Positions 50,544 through 60,309 are shown, numbered from the stretch's first letter. The stretch: DNA of 64,000 nucleotides from Cetobacterium sp050033475 (GCF_050033475.1 NZ_CP188322.1:1-64000); one strand, 5' to 3'. Notes: a model not told the origin generated them from the letters alone. Numbers and translations are program-made.

Positions 50544-51071
50544 CTATACAATTTTACCTGAATTTTCATGTGATAAATGATCTGTTTTTAAAAAGTTTAA
50601 CTTTTGTTCTAATTTTTTTATTTTTTTATTTTTTAACTGTAATTCTTCTCTCAATTCATCATTTTCTTCAGCAATTTCATTCCAAGTTTCCTTAAACATA
50701 TCTGATAAATTTTCACTTCTTAGCAATTGACAAAATAATATAATTTCTTCCTCTGTAAATTTAAACTCCAGTTGTGCAAAAGTTATTATAGTTTTTAAAT
50801 TAGATAAAGCCGTAACTTCAATTAATTTTTCCATAGAAGAACCGTTGAATATATCAAAAAATCTCTTAATAAAAAGAATTCTAAATATAATAGATATTTT
50901 TTTATTATCTGTATATTTTTTAATAAAATCCAAATAATCTTCGGGAGTTTTATCTATTCTAGAAATTATATTTTCAAAATCTTTTTTTATACTTTTTATA
51001 TTCTCATATTGTTTTTTTATTTTTTCCTTTGAACTTAAAATTTCTATGATCTCAAATATATCTTCGCCCAT
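50544..51071 (-). CDS. Hypothetical protein with C-terminal coiled coil
   Basis: 175 residues, not recognised. It is mostly helical and ends in a heptad-patterned segment (about 128-162, NDELREELQLKNKKIKKLEQ) expected to form a coiled coil. The start ATG at 51071 follows GGAGG; a longer frame begins four codons upstream. No membrane segment or signal peptide. No neighbour suggests a role; it is a single gene. Confidence 0.55.
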   Translation of the reverse strand: MGEDIFEIIEILSSKEKIKKQYENIKSIKKDFENIISRIDKTPEDYLDFIKKYTDNKKISIIFRILFIKRFFDIFNGSSMEKLIEVTALSNLKTIITFAQLEFKFTEEEIILFCQLLRSENLSDMFKETWNEIAEENDELREELQLKNKKIKKLEQKLNFLKTDHLSHENSGKIV

Positions 51072-51254
51072 AATAATAACCTCCATTCGTTTCTTATTAT
51101 AATATTACTTTATTATATCTAATAATCTTTTATTTTTTAAGATAAAAATAAAAACATTTAAAAATTTTCTATATTAAAAGATATATTTATTTTTTATTTT
51201 ATATTTTCTATGATATATTATTAAATAAACAATTTTTTAAGGAGATTAATTATT

Positions 51255-52646
51255 ATGATTACTAAATTACCTTTAGATTTTAAAAATAAAATGAAAAATT
51301 TATTAGGTGACGAATACGAAGAGTTTATCAAAGCTTATGAATATGAAAATAAACAAAGTTTTAGATTAAATCTTTTAAAAGGAACGAAAGAAATATTTTT
51401 AAAAAAACATACCTTCACTACTTCACCAATTCCGTGGATAGATGAGGGCTTTTATTATTCTAAGGATGATTTTCCAGGTAAACATCCTTTTCATCATGCA
51501 GGTGTATACTATATTCAAGAGCCTTCAGCAATGACTGTAGTATCTCTTTTAAATATAAAACCTAAGGATAGAGTATTGGATTTATGTGCTGCTCCTGGTG
51601 GAAAAACAACTTTTGCAGCTAGTAAATTAGAAAACCAAGGAGTTTTAGTTTCAAATGAGATTGTTCAAAAACGTTCAAGAATACTATTACATAATGTTGA
51701 AAGAATGGGAATTAAAAATTCTATGATTACCAATGAAGATTCTCATAAACTTTCTAAATATTTTTCAGAATTTTTTACAAAAATTATTGTAGATGCTCCA
51801 TGTAGTGGAGAAGGAATGTTTAGAAAGGATCCCAATTGTTGTGATGAATGGTCCACTAACAATGTTTTAAAATGTGCAGAAAGACAAAATGAAATTTTAG
51901 AAAATGCCTATAAAATGCTTTCTCCTGGAGGACAATTAATATATTCTACTTGTACTTTCTCTCCAGAAGAGAATGAAATGGCTATAGATAAATTTATTAG
52001 TAAATTTCCAGATATGAAAATAATAGAACTTCCTCTTTTAGAAGGATTTTCCCAAGGAAGACCCGAATGGACTAATAGCCAAAATCCAGATTTAAAAAAT
52101 ACAATTAGATTATGGCCTCATATAAATAAAGGAGAAGGACATTATATTGCTTTATTAGAAAAAGATGGTATGCCTAAGGATATTAAACCTACTTCTAATA
52201 AAACTAATTTAGATAAAAAACAAATGGAAGAATTTAATAAATTTTTTAAGGAAACTTTAAATATTTCCATAGATGATTTACTAGAAGATGGTATTTTAAA
52301 AATCTTTGGTGAGAGTTTATATTTAACTCCTTACCAATTAAATACCATAGAATTAAAAGGATTAAATATTCTACGTAATGGATTACATTTAGGTGATTTC
52401 AAAAAAAATAGATTTGAGCCTTCTCACCACTTAGCTTTAGCTCTTAAGAAAGACCAAGTTAAATACTCTCATAATTTTAATTCTTCAAATGTAAAAAAAT
52501 ATTTACTAGGAGAAACATTAGATGTTGAAGATTCTTTCAATGGTTGGACTTTAATTTTAATAGATGGCTATAGTTTAGGATGGGGGAAATCTAAAAATGG
52601 CCTATGTAAAAATCACTATCCTAAAGGTTTAAGAGTTAATAAATAA
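51255..52646 (+). CDS. rsmF: RsmF/RsmB-type rRNA m5C methyltransferase
   Basis: 463 residues. The SAM-binding motif VLDLCAAPGGKTTFAASKL (about 111-129), the motif IV cysteine in VDAPCSGEGMFRKDP and the motif VI cysteine in IYSTCTFSPEENE are typical of NOL1/NOP2/Sun methyltransferases. A C-terminal extension (about 320-463) ends SLGWGKSKNGLCKNHYPKGL, as in RsmF with its PUA-like domains. It methylates a cytosine of 16S rRNA (C1407 in E. coli RsmF). Single gene with a weak ribosome site AAGGAG. Confidence 0.88.
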   Translation: MITKLPLDFKNKMKNLLGDEYEEFIKAYEYENKQSFRLNLLKGTKEIFLKKHTFTTSPIPWIDEGFYYSKDDFPGKHPFHHAGVYYIQEPSAMTVVSLLNIKPKDRVLDLCAAPGGKTTFAASKLENQGVLVSNEIVQKRSRILLHNVERMGIKNSMITNEDSHKLSKYFSEFFTKIIVDAPCSGEGMFRKDPNCCDEWSTNNVLKCAERQNEILENAYKMLSPGGQLIYSTCTFSPEENEMAIDKFISKFPDMKIIELPLLEGFSQGRPEWTNSQNPDLKNTIRLWPHINKGEGHYIALLEKDGMPKDIKPTSNKTNLDKKQMEEFNKFFKETLNISIDDLLEDGILKIFGESLYLTPYQLNTIELKGLNILRNGLHLGDFKKNRFEPSHHLALALKKDQVKYSHNFNSSNVKKYLLGETLDVEDSFNGWTLILIDGYSLGWGKSKNGLCKNHYPKGLRVNK

Positions 52647-52773
52647 TTTCTTATATATGTAGTATATCTATAATGTGTTTATTATTTTAATAATAAATTT
52701 GAATTTGTACTTAATTATGAGTATAATTGTAATGCCTAAATAAGACCCCATATTACATATATAACACTATAAG

Positions 52774-52815
52774 ATTCCTAAAAAGATTCCCCAGATCTTT
52801 TTAGGAATTTTTTTA
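52774..52815 (+). terminator. Intrinsic terminator after rsmF
   Basis: Perfect 14-base stem ATTCCTAAAAAGAT/ATCTTTTTAGGAAT with a seven-base loop and T tail. Confidence 0.9.
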
Positions 52816-52832
52816 TTTTTTGAAAAAAAATC

Positions 52833-52861
52833 TTGACATTTAAATTAGATTGTTATATATT
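52833..52861 (+). promoter_or_regulatory. Promoter of clpB
   Basis: TTGACA (52833-52838), a 17-base spacer and TATATT (52856-52861), directly upstream of the CIRCE element. Confidence 0.85.
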
Positions 52862-52873
52862 ATTTTCATGCAA

Positions 52874-52900
52874 TTAGCACTCACTTATACAGAGTGCTAA
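52874..52900 (+). promoter_or_regulatory. CIRCE element (HrcA operator)
   Basis: TTAGCACTC (52874-52882), nine bases and GAGTGCTAA (52892-52900): an exact match to the CIRCE consensus. It overlaps the expected transcription start, so HrcA should repress clpB until heat shock. Confidence 0.97.
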
Positions 52901-52933
52901 TAAAAAAGGAAATTTTTAAGTTTTAAAGAATAG

Positions 52934-52951
52934 TAAACCGGTTAAACCGGT
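52934..52951 (+). repeat. Tandem TAAACCGGT repeat in the clpB leader
   Basis: TAAACCGGT occurs twice head to tail (52934-52942 and 52943-52951), each with an ACCGGT palindrome, between CIRCE and the clpB ribosome site. Resembles a second operator; protein unknown. Confidence 0.5.
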
Positions 52952-52989
52952 GTTCAAATATATGATATTATTTAATCGAGGTGATGTTA

Positions 52990-55560
52990 ATGAACCCAAA
53001 TAACTTTACAGAGAATTCTATGCTTGCCATAACAGAAGCACAGAATTTAGCAATTAAAAATAAACTTGGAACTATTAAACCTGAAGTTTTAGCTTTAGCT
53101 TTAGTTAAAAATTCAGAAGGTTTAATTCCTCGTATTTTACAAAAGATGGAAATTAACTCAAAGTTTGTCTCTACTAATTTAGAAGAACTTGTTAATAAAC
53201 TTCCTAAAATAGAAGGTCAAAATTTGGGAGAAGTAGGACTAGATTCTAAAACAAATAGAATTTTAGTAGATGCTCAACGTATTATGGAACTAATGGGTGA
53301 TTCCTATATAAGCGTTGAACATATATTTATGGCAATTTTAGATTCTACAGATTTCTTACAAAAAATGGGAATCAATAGAAAAGAGTTTGATATAGCCGTT
53401 AAGGAAATCAGAGGAAACAAAGTTGTTGATTCTCCTAATCCAGAATTAAAATATGAAGTTCTTGAAAAATATGGTAGAGATCTTGTTGAATTAGCAAGAG
53501 AAGGAAAAATCGACCCTATTATAGGAAGAGATAGTGAAATTAGAAGAACCATACAAATAATTTCTAGAAGAACTAAAAATAATCCAATTTTAATTGGTGA
53601 ACCTGGTGTTGGTAAAACAGCCATTGCCGAAGGATTAGCTCAAAGAATTTTAAATGGAGATGTACCAGATTCTTTAAAAGGTAAAAAAATCTTCTCATTG
53701 GATATGGGATCATTAATTGCTGGAGCTAAATTTAGAGGTGAATTTGAAGAAAGATTAAAGGCAGTTTTAAAAGAAGTAGAAGATTCCAATGGAGATATTA
53801 TTCTATTTATAGATGAAATTCATACCATTGTTGGAGCTGGTAAAACTGATGGTGCAATGGATGCTGGAAATCTATTGAAACCAATGTTAGCAAGAGGAGA
53901 AGTTAGAGTTATTGGTGCTACAACATTGGATGAATATAGAATGTATATTGAAAAAGATCCTGCTCTTGAAAGAAGATTCCAATTAGTTATGGTCAATGAA
54001 CCAACTGTTGAAGATACAATTTCAATTTTAAGAGGACTTAAAGAAAAGTTTGAATTATATCATGGTATTAGAATTACTGACGGAGCCATTGTAGAAGCGG
54101 CTGTATTAAGTAACAGATATATTACTGATAGACAATTACCTGATAAAGCAATTGACTTAATTGATGAGGCTGCTGCTATGATCAGAACTGAAATTGACTC
54201 ATTACCAGAAGAACTAGATGAACTTACTCGTAAAACTATGCAATTAGAAATAGAAAGAGAAGCCCTAAAAAAAGAAACTGACGTTGCTTCTAAGGAAAGA
54301 TTAGATATTCTTGAGAAGGAATTATCTGAATTAAATGATAAAAAATCTGTTCTTAAAGCTCAATGGGATGCTGAAAAGAAAGAGATGGCTAAAGTACAGG
54401 AAGTAAAATCTGAAATTGAAAAAGTTAAACTTGAAATTGAAGAAGCTGAAAGAAAATATGATTTAAATAAACTTGCTGAATTAAAATATGGTAAATTAGC
54501 AACTCTTGAAAAACAACTTCTTGAAGAGCAACATAAGGCAGAAGAAAATAATAAAACTTCTCTAGTTAAACAAGAAGTTACTACTGAGGAAATTGCAGAT
54601 ATAGTTTCTAAATGGACAGGAATTCCTTTAACTAAATTAGTTGAAAGTGAAAAGGAAAAATTATTGAAACTTGAAGAAAATTTAAATTCTAAAGTAATTG
54701 GACAAGAGGAAGCAGTTGAAGCTGTTGCCGATACAATTTTAAGAGCAAGAGCTGGTTTAAAAGATCCTAATAGACCAATTGGTTCATTTATATTCCTTGG
54801 ACCTACTGGGGTTGGTAAGACATATCTTGCAAAATCCTTAGCATTTAACTTATTTGATGATGAGGATAACGTTGTTAGAATTGACATGAGTGAGTATATG
54901 GATAAATTCTCGGTTACTAGATTAATTGGTGCCCCTCCAGGATATGTAGGATATGAAGAGGGTGGACAATTAACAGAAGCTGTTAGAAGAAAACCTTATT
55001 CTGTTATACTATTTGATGAAATTGAAAAAGCTCATCCAGATGTGTTCAATATTCTTCTACAAGTTCTTGATGATGGTAGATTAACTGATGGACAAGGTAA
55101 AGTAGTAGACTTTAAAAATACTCTTATTATTATGACTTCTAATATTGGTAGCCAAAGAATTCTTGAGGATCCTTCTTTATCAGAAGAAACTAAGGCTGAA
55201 GTTCTTGAGGCTTTAAAAGCTAACTTTAGACCTGAATTTATAAACAGAGTCGATGAATTAATTGTCTTTAAAGCTTTACAATTAGATTCTATTAAAAATA
55301 TTGTAAAAGAATTATTAGTAAATGTACAAAATAAATTAAAAGATAGATTCATAACTTTAAGTTTCTCTGAAGATGTAGTTGAATTCTTAGCTAAAAATTC
55401 CTTTGATCCACAATTTGGTGCTAGACCATTGAGAAGATTTATTCAAAAAGAATTAGAAACTTCCATGGCTAAAATGATTCTTAAGGGAGAAGTTAAAGAA
55501 AGAGATACTGTTGTAGCTAACTTAAAAGATAATGAAATAGTATTTACAGTTAATAAATAG
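52990..55560 (+). CDS. clpB: ClpB disaggregase
   Basis: 856 residues, almost the length of E. coli ClpB (857). N-terminal Clp_N repeats (1-145), first AAA+ domain with GEPGVGKTAIAEGLAQ near 200, a long coiled-coil middle domain (about 400-520, KKSVLKAQWDAEKKEMAKVQ) that marks ClpB rather than ClpC, and second AAA+ domain with GPTGVGKTYLAKSL near 603 and Walker B ILFDEIEKAHPDV. With DnaK it resolves protein aggregates after heat shock. The ATG at 52990 is used; GAGGTGAT lies at the right distance. CIRCE control means HrcA-regulated. Confidence 0.97.
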   Translation: MNPNNFTENSMLAITEAQNLAIKNKLGTIKPEVLALALVKNSEGLIPRILQKMEINSKFVSTNLEELVNKLPKIEGQNLGEVGLDSKTNRILVDAQRIMELMGDSYISVEHIFMAILDSTDFLQKMGINRKEFDIAVKEIRGNKVVDSPNPELKYEVLEKYGRDLVELAREGKIDPIIGRDSEIRRTIQIISRRTKNNPILIGEPGVGKTAIAEGLAQRILNGDVPDSLKGKKIFSLDMGSLIAGAKFRGEFEERLKAVLKEVEDSNGDIILFIDEIHTIVGAGKTDGAMDAGNLLKPMLARGEVRVIGATTLDEYRMYIEKDPALERRFQLVMVNEPTVEDTISILRGLKEKFELYHGIRITDGAIVEAAVLSNRYITDRQLPDKAIDLIDEAAAMIRTEIDSLPEELDELTRKTMQLEIEREALKKETDVASKERLDILEKELSELNDKKSVLKAQWDAEKKEMAKVQEVKSEIEKVKLEIEEAERKYDLNKLAELKYGKLATLEKQLLEEQHKAEENNKTSLVKQEVTTEEIADIVSKWTGIPLTKLVESEKEKLLKLEENLNSKVIGQEEAVEAVADTILRARAGLKDPNRPIGSFIFLGPTGVGKTYLAKSLAFNLFDDEDNVVRIDMSEYMDKFSVTRLIGAPPGYVGYEEGGQLTEAVRRKPYSVILFDEIEKAHPDVFNILLQVLDDGRLTDGQGKVVDFKNTLIIMTSNIGSQRILEDPSLSEETKAEVLEALKANFRPEFINRVDELIVFKALQLDSIKNIVKELLVNVQNKLKDRFITLSFSEDVVEFLAKNSFDPQFGARPLRRFIQKELETSMAKMILKGEVKERDTVVANLKDNEIVFTVNK

Positions 55561-55565
55561 CATTA

Positions 55566-55591
55566 AAAGCCCTCCCATGGAGGGTTTTTTT
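55566..55591 (+). terminator. Intrinsic terminator of clpB
   Basis: CCCTCC-CAT-GGAGGG followed by seven T residues. Confidence 0.9.
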
Positions 55592-55630
55592 ATGTTAAAA
55601 TTATATAAATAACTATCAAAGGGGTTGCCT

Positions 55631-57139
55631 ATGAGAGAAAAATATATTTACCATTTTAATTCACAGGAAGAATTCGATCTTTTTTCTCAAAGTAATGTTT
55701 TTATATTACCTAAAAAATCTAAAGAAAAAATCAAAGATATTATTTATATATCTCTATATGATAAAAATTCTAAAAAATTTAATCTTAAATTAAAGGGAAC
55801 TATTTCTAAAATACTTTCTAAAAAAATTTTTTCCTATAACTTTATTCCATCCTCTGTTAAGGATAAAGAAAATTTGAAAGAATATATTTTAAGTATTCCC
55901 TTTCCATTGATAGAAAATTTTTTAAATTTTACTTCCATAAATAATATTATTATTTCCAATGAAGATAAAAATGAAATTAAAGAACTAATAAAATTAAAAA
56001 AAATATTAGAAAATCTTATTTTAGAAAATAAAATTAATTTAAAAAAAAGTGAAAATATTTATTTTACCACAGAAAAATCAATCCAATTAATTAAAGAAGA
56101 AGCTTTTAAAGAAAATATAAAAAATATTAATTATCTTCTAAAAAATATTTTTCTATGTAATTCTAAGGAAAATATTGTAGTAGAAAATTTAATAGCTATA
56201 GAAGATCAAAAAAAAGAATTTCCATATAAAAATCTTATTTTCTATGGACCACCTGGAACTGGAAAAACAACCCTAGCATTAAAAGAAAGTTTAAATATTT
56301 TAAAAGATATGGAACTTTCCACAATTGATGACTTTGTTAAGGAAGAACAATTGGAAATTTGTAGTTTTCATCAATCCTATTCCTATGAAGATTTTATAGA
56401 AGGATTGACCAGTGATTCCAAGGGTAATTTTGTTATTAAAAATGGAATCTTTAAAAATTTTGTTTTAAAAGCTAAAAATAATCTAGAAAAAAACTTTGTA
56501 ATTATTTTAGATGAAATCAATAGAGGAGATATCTCAAAAATTTTCGGAGAAATTATTACATTAATTGAAGAGGATAAGCGGGAGGGAGAAAAAAATTCCT
56601 TAACTATAACCTTGCCCTATTCCCAAGAAAAATTTTCAATTCCTAATAATCTATATATTATTGGGACAATGAACAATTCAGATAGGTCCATATCTAGCTT
56701 TGATTTAGCCTTAAGACGAAGATTTTTATTTAAAGAAATTGAACCTACCTATGATAATTTACCTATTATTGAAAATATTGATTTAAAAAAATTGTTAGAG
56801 GTCATGAATAAAAGAATTGAAGTTTTATATGATAGACAACATCTTATTGGTCAAAGTTATTTTTTAAATTTATCTTCCTTTGAAGATCTTAAAATCACTT
56901 TTATCCATAAAATAATTCCACTTTTACAAGAATATTTTTTAAATGATTTAGAAAAAGTTGGTCTTATTTTAGGTGGAATTGGAACCAATTCCCAAGAGAA
57001 TTTTTTTGTTTATCAAGAAAATATTAATATTTCTAAATTATTTAAAAGAGGAATGGAAGATTTTCAAGAAAATATCAACATTTTATATAAATTAAACCCA
57101 AATATTTCCACAGGAACCTTTCTAAATATTTATGAATAA
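55631..57139 (+). CDS. mcrB: McrB-like AAA+ GTPase of a type IV restriction system
   Basis: 502 residues. The C-terminal AAA+ motor has Walker A GPPGTGKT (206-213), FHQSYSYEDFIEGL, Walker B VIILDEINRGDISKIFGE, the McrB-family MNNSDRSISSFDLALRRRF and sensor regions. McrB in E. coli uses GTP and moves DNA for cleavage with McrC. The first 190 residues match no known reader domain I can recall: a Lys-rich mixed helix-strand segment, not the DUF3578 of E. coli McrB. That segment should choose the modified DNA target. The next gene overlaps by eight bases and is an McrC. Start ATG chosen after AAAGGGG. Confidence 0.85.
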   Translation: MREKYIYHFNSQEEFDLFSQSNVFILPKKSKEKIKDIIYISLYDKNSKKFNLKLKGTISKILSKKIFSYNFIPSSVKDKENLKEYILSIPFPLIENFLNFTSINNIIISNEDKNEIKELIKLKKILENLILENKINLKKSENIYFTTEKSIQLIKEEAFKENIKNINYLLKNIFLCNSKENIVVENLIAIEDQKKEFPYKNLIFYGPPGTGKTTLALKESLNILKDMELSTIDDFVKEEQLEICSFHQSYSYEDFIEGLTSDSKGNFVIKNGIFKNFVLKAKNNLEKNFVIILDEINRGDISKIFGEIITLIEEDKREGEKNSLTITLPYSQEKFSIPNNLYIIGTMNNSDRSISSFDLALRRRFLFKEIEPTYDNLPIIENIDLKKLLEVMNKRIEVLYDRQHLIGQSYFLNLSSFEDLKITFIHKIIPLLQEYFLNDLEKVGLILGGIGTNSQENFFVYQENINISKLFKRGMEDFQENINILYKLNPNISTGTFLNIYE

Positions 57140-58367
57140 AAAAAAGTTCGTTGTTCATGAAAATTATGATTGGATAAATATTGGAAATAATCCCGAGGAA
57201 ATTTCCTATGAGGAATTTTTATTATTAAAAATATATATTGAAAATTATTTTAATAATAAAAAAATTCTAGAAATTTCATTTAATAAATTTAGATTTTATA
57301 ATATTGTTGGTGTTCTTGAAATTAATAATATTCGAATCGAAATTCTTCCTAAACTTTCTTTAGAAAATAAAATTGATGAAGATAGAAAAATACTTCTTAA
57401 TATTTTAAGTAAATGCTACAATTTACCTCTATATTTTTTAACATCTATCAAAAGTTCCTTTGATGATAATAACTTTTTAGAATTATTAGGAAATATTTAT
57501 CTGAAAAATTTACAAAAAGAATTGAGCAAAGGAATATATAAGGAATATACTTCCTCTGAAGTAAATTCTAAATTTTTAAAGGGACGACTTTTATTAAAGG
57601 ATCATCTTAAAAAAAATTTTCTTAGAAATAATTTAATTTATTCTAAGGAAGAATATTTAACTGAATTCAATTCACTTAATATTTTATTAAAAAAAACTCT
57701 AATAATTTTATTAAAAAAAATAGATAAATTTTATTTAAGAAAAGAAATTTTAAAAACCTTAGAATATTTTAAAAATATTCCAATTGAAAGTATAAAAAAT
57801 GTAGAGATAGAAAATATTATCTTTAATAATAAAAATTCTCGTTTTAAAAAAATTTTAGAATTTAGTAATTTAATTATCTCTGGAAGTAATTTTAATTTTG
57901 CCTCTGGAATTTATGATTCATTTGGAATTTTATTTGATATGCCTAAATTATTTGAAAAATATATTTTTATTTTATTAAAGGAATTGTCATTTGAATATGA
58001 TTTAGAAATAAATTATCAGGAAAAAATTAAAAAATTATTGATTAATAAAAATTCCAATAAAGCAATTTTAACCTTAACTCCTGATATAGTTTTATATGAA
58101 GATTCTAAGGCAAAACTTATAATAGATACTAAATGGAAAAATAATTATACTTCCAATGATATTTATCAAATACATACCTATTTAACATCCTATGAAGATG
58201 TTAAAAAAGGAATTTTAATTTATCCACAAAGTCTTTCAAAATCAGAAAATATTTTTTTGGAGACCTCTTCATTAAATAACAAAAAAGAAATTGAAATTAT
58301 ATATCTGAATATTTTTGACATAAACCTTACAAAATCAATTTTACGAAATTTATTGATTAATATTTAA
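57132..58367 (+). CDS. mcrC: McrC-like nuclease subunit
   Basis: 411 residues, the McrC size. The N-terminal part (1-110) has the McrC pattern FRFYNIVGVLEINNIRIEIL with LPKLS, the beta region contacting McrB. The C-terminal PD-(D/E)xK nuclease carries TPDIVLYED (Asp318) and LIIDTKWK (Asp332, Lys334), the catalytic metal site of the family. It cleaves DNA when bound to the McrB motor. The eight-base overlap with mcrB implies coupled translation. A perfect terminator follows, so the two genes form one defence operon. Confidence 0.87.
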   Translation: MNKKKFVVHENYDWINIGNNPEEISYEEFLLLKIYIENYFNNKKILEISFNKFRFYNIVGVLEINNIRIEILPKLSLENKIDEDRKILLNILSKCYNLPLYFLTSIKSSFDDNNFLELLGNIYLKNLQKELSKGIYKEYTSSEVNSKFLKGRLLLKDHLKKNFLRNNLIYSKEEYLTEFNSLNILLKKTLIILLKKIDKFYLRKEILKTLEYFKNIPIESIKNVEIENIIFNNKNSRFKKILEFSNLIISGSNFNFASGIYDSFGILFDMPKLFEKYIFILLKELSFEYDLEINYQEKIKKLLINKNSNKAILTLTPDIVLYEDSKAKLIIDTKWKNNYTSNDIYQIHTYLTSYEDVKKGILIYPQSLSKSENIFLETSSLNNKKEIEIIYLNIFDINLTKSILRNLLINI

Positions 58368-58398
58368 TATTTAAAAGATTTTTTTTTACTCTTTTTTC

Positions 58399-58434
58399 AT
58401 AAACCGTGACTAAAGTCACGGTTTATATTTTTTT
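58399..58434 (+). terminator. Intrinsic terminator of mcrBC
   Basis: ATAAACCGTGACT and AGTCACGGTTTAT are exact reverse complements, followed by T residues. Confidence 0.92.
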
Positions 58435-58488
58435 GTTTCTTTATAATAAAATTACATTTTTTTTAAAATTATTTAGGGGGATATGATA

Positions 58489-59265
58489 ATGGTTAAAGAT
58501 GTGATTGAAAAAATTTCAAGTGCGGGTGTAACAAAAGTAAAATTTTTAGAAAAAAGTATTTCTAGATATTTTGCTATGTCTTTTTTAGCTGGGTTTTATG
58601 TAGGAATAGGTATTTTACTTATTTTTACAATTGGTGGTTTAGCTGTTCCTGTAGCAGGTCCATTTGGTGCTAGGGTCCTTATGGGAATCTGTTTTGGAGT
58701 TGCTCTTAGTTTAGTTATCATGGCTGGAAGTGAATTATTTACTGGAAATAATCTTATAATGACAATTTCTACTTTAAATAAAAAAACAACTTGGAAAAAC
58801 TCTTTCTATATTTGGTTAATTAGCTATTTAGGAAATTTTGCTGGAGCAATTGTTTTAGGTTTATTGTTCTATTATACAAAATTATATGTTCACTTTATTC
58901 CAGGTGCACCAGATGTATTAAAATTTATGAGCAACATTGCAAATATAAAAGCTACAACTCCTTTTATAGAATTATTTTTTAGAGGATTATTATGTAATAT
59001 CCTTGTTTGCTTAGCCGTATGGTGCTGTTTTAAAATGACATCTGAAAGTGGTAAATTAATCATGATTTGGTGGTGTCTATTTTCTTTCATAACTATTGGT
59101 TTAGAGCACAGCATTGCAAATATGACTTTATTTTCTTCTCTTATGTTCTATGACTCAAATTTTTTATTTGGAATGATTCAAAACTTAATTCCTGTAACTT
59201 TAGGAAATATGGTGGGTGGAATTATTTTAGGAGGATTTTACTATTTTATTAGTAATAAAGATTAA
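58489..59265 (+). CDS. FNT-family channel, probable hydrosulfide channel
   Basis: 258 residues with six membrane spans. FNT family signatures are AGFYVGIGILLIFTIGG, AGSELFTGNN and LGNFAGAIVLG. The family channels formate, nitrite or HS-. The next genes are asrA, asrB and asrC, which make sulfide from sulfite. In Clostridioides difficile an FNT protein next to asrABC (FNT3, HSC) is the hydrosulfide channel, so release of sulfide is the likely role. The ATG at 58489 is eight bases after GGGGG; the upstream ATG is too close to that site. Confidence 0.88.
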   Translation: MVKDVIEKISSAGVTKVKFLEKSISRYFAMSFLAGFYVGIGILLIFTIGGLAVPVAGPFGARVLMGICFGVALSLVIMAGSELFTGNNLIMTISTLNKKTTWKNSFYIWLISYLGNFAGAIVLGLLFYYTKLYVHFIPGAPDVLKFMSNIANIKATTPFIELFFRGLLCNILVCLAVWCCFKMTSESGKLIMIWWCLFSFITIGLEHSIANMTLFSSLMFYDSNFLFGMIQNLIPVTLGNMVGGIILGGFYYFISNKD

Positions 59266-59301
59266 AAACCAAAATCAAATATTTTAGGATTAGGAGGAAA
59301 A

Positions 59302-60309
59302 ATGAAAAAACTTTTTACAAGGGAAGAGTTTGATAAAGTTTTATCAAAACTTTCTGAAGAATATGATATTTACGCTCCAATTACTATGCCCTATAAGGGT
59401 ACTTTTTCCGATACAGATTTAATAAAATATGGCAAAATTAAATCTGTTGAAGAAATAACATTAGATAAAAAATCTCAATTTTCTCCAAAGGAGATTCTTT
59501 TACCTATTAGACAAACATTATTTTATTTCAATGAGGAAGGTTATACAAAACCTCAAGGTAGAACTAAAAAATGTCTTGTTTTACTTAGAAGCTGTGATCT
59601 TCACGGTGTGCAAAGATTAGATAATATTTATATGAATAATAAATTTTCAGATGAATATTATACAGATATGAAATCTATGATTAGTTTTGCTGTCATTGGT
59701 TGTAAAAATCAAGGTTGGGATAGTTGTTTCTGTGCTTCCATGGGAACTAATAAAATTGATACCTATGATTTAGGTTTAAATTTTAACGAAGATAATATTT
59801 CAATTCATGTTAATAATCCTATTTTTGAAAATTTCTTCAAAGATGGTATTAATAAAGAGTTCCAAATGGAATTTGTTGAATCTAATAAAGAAAAACTTAC
59901 AATTCCAGAAAATATTAATTTAGAAGATATAATAAATGATCCTATGTGGAGAGATTACGATAGATGTATCGCCTGTGGTAGATGTAATTTTGTTTGTCCT
60001 ACTTGTTCGTGTTTTACAACTCAGGATATTTTTTATAAGGACAATAAAAATTGCGGAGAAAGAAGAAGAGTTTGGGCTTCTTGTCATGTAGATAAATTTA
60101 CTACAATGGCTGGAGGGCACGAGTTCAGAACTAAAACTGGTGATCGTATGAGATTTAAGGTTATGCACAAAATTTCAGATTACAAAAAACGTTTTGGTAC
60201 ACATATGTGTACTGGGTGTGGTAGATGTGAAGATGTTTGTCCTGAATATATTTCATATATCAATTGTATAAAAAGAATCTCTAAAAAAATAGGTGATAAT
60301 AATGAATAA
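59302..60309 (+). CDS. asrA: Anaerobic sulfite reductase subunit A
   Basis: 335 residues. Two ferredoxin-type 4Fe-4S motifs lie in the C-terminal half: CIACGRCNFVCPTC from Cys222 and CTGCGRCEDVCPEY from Cys303. The N-terminal half has LLRSCDLHGVQRL and GCKNQGWDSCFCASMG, typical of AsrA. It carries electrons toward the siroheme subunit in the reduction of sulfite to sulfide. Preceded by the FNT channel gene and overlapped by asrB by eight bases. Confidence 0.95.
   Translation: MKKLFTREEFDKVLSKLSEEYDIYAPITMPYKGTFSDTDLIKYGKIKSVEEITLDKKSQFSPKEILLPIRQTLFYFNEEGYTKPQGRTKKCLVLLRSCDLHGVQRLDNIYMNNKFSDEYYTDMKSMISFAVIGCKNQGWDSCFCASMGTNKIDTYDLGLNFNEDNISIHVNNPIFENFFKDGINKEFQMEFVESNKEKLTIPENINLEDIINDPMWRDYDRCIACGRCNFVCPTCSCFTTQDIFYKDNKNCGERRRVWASCHVDKFTTMAGGHEFRTKTGDRMRFKVMHKISDYKKRFGTHMCTGCGRCEDVCPEYISYINCIKRISKKIGDNNE

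Larger units (their letters stand above)
52647..52989. other. Intergenic control region between rsmF and clpB
   Basis: Contains in order a terminator (52774-52815), a sigma-70 promoter (52833-52861), a CIRCE element (52874-52900) and a tandem TAAACCGGT repeat (52934-52951). The first 120 bases after the rsmF stop show nothing recognisable. Confidence 0.8.

Noticed and set aside
52934..52960. A CtsR operator upstream of clpB.
   Set aside because: CtsR sites are tandem GGTCAAA heptamers with a three-base spacer; the repeat here is TAAACCGGT and does not match.
53304..55352. Long minus-strand open frames inside clpB and similar frames opposite other genes.
   Set aside because: They are opposite-strand shadows of well supported genes, with no ribosome sites and low-complexity composition.
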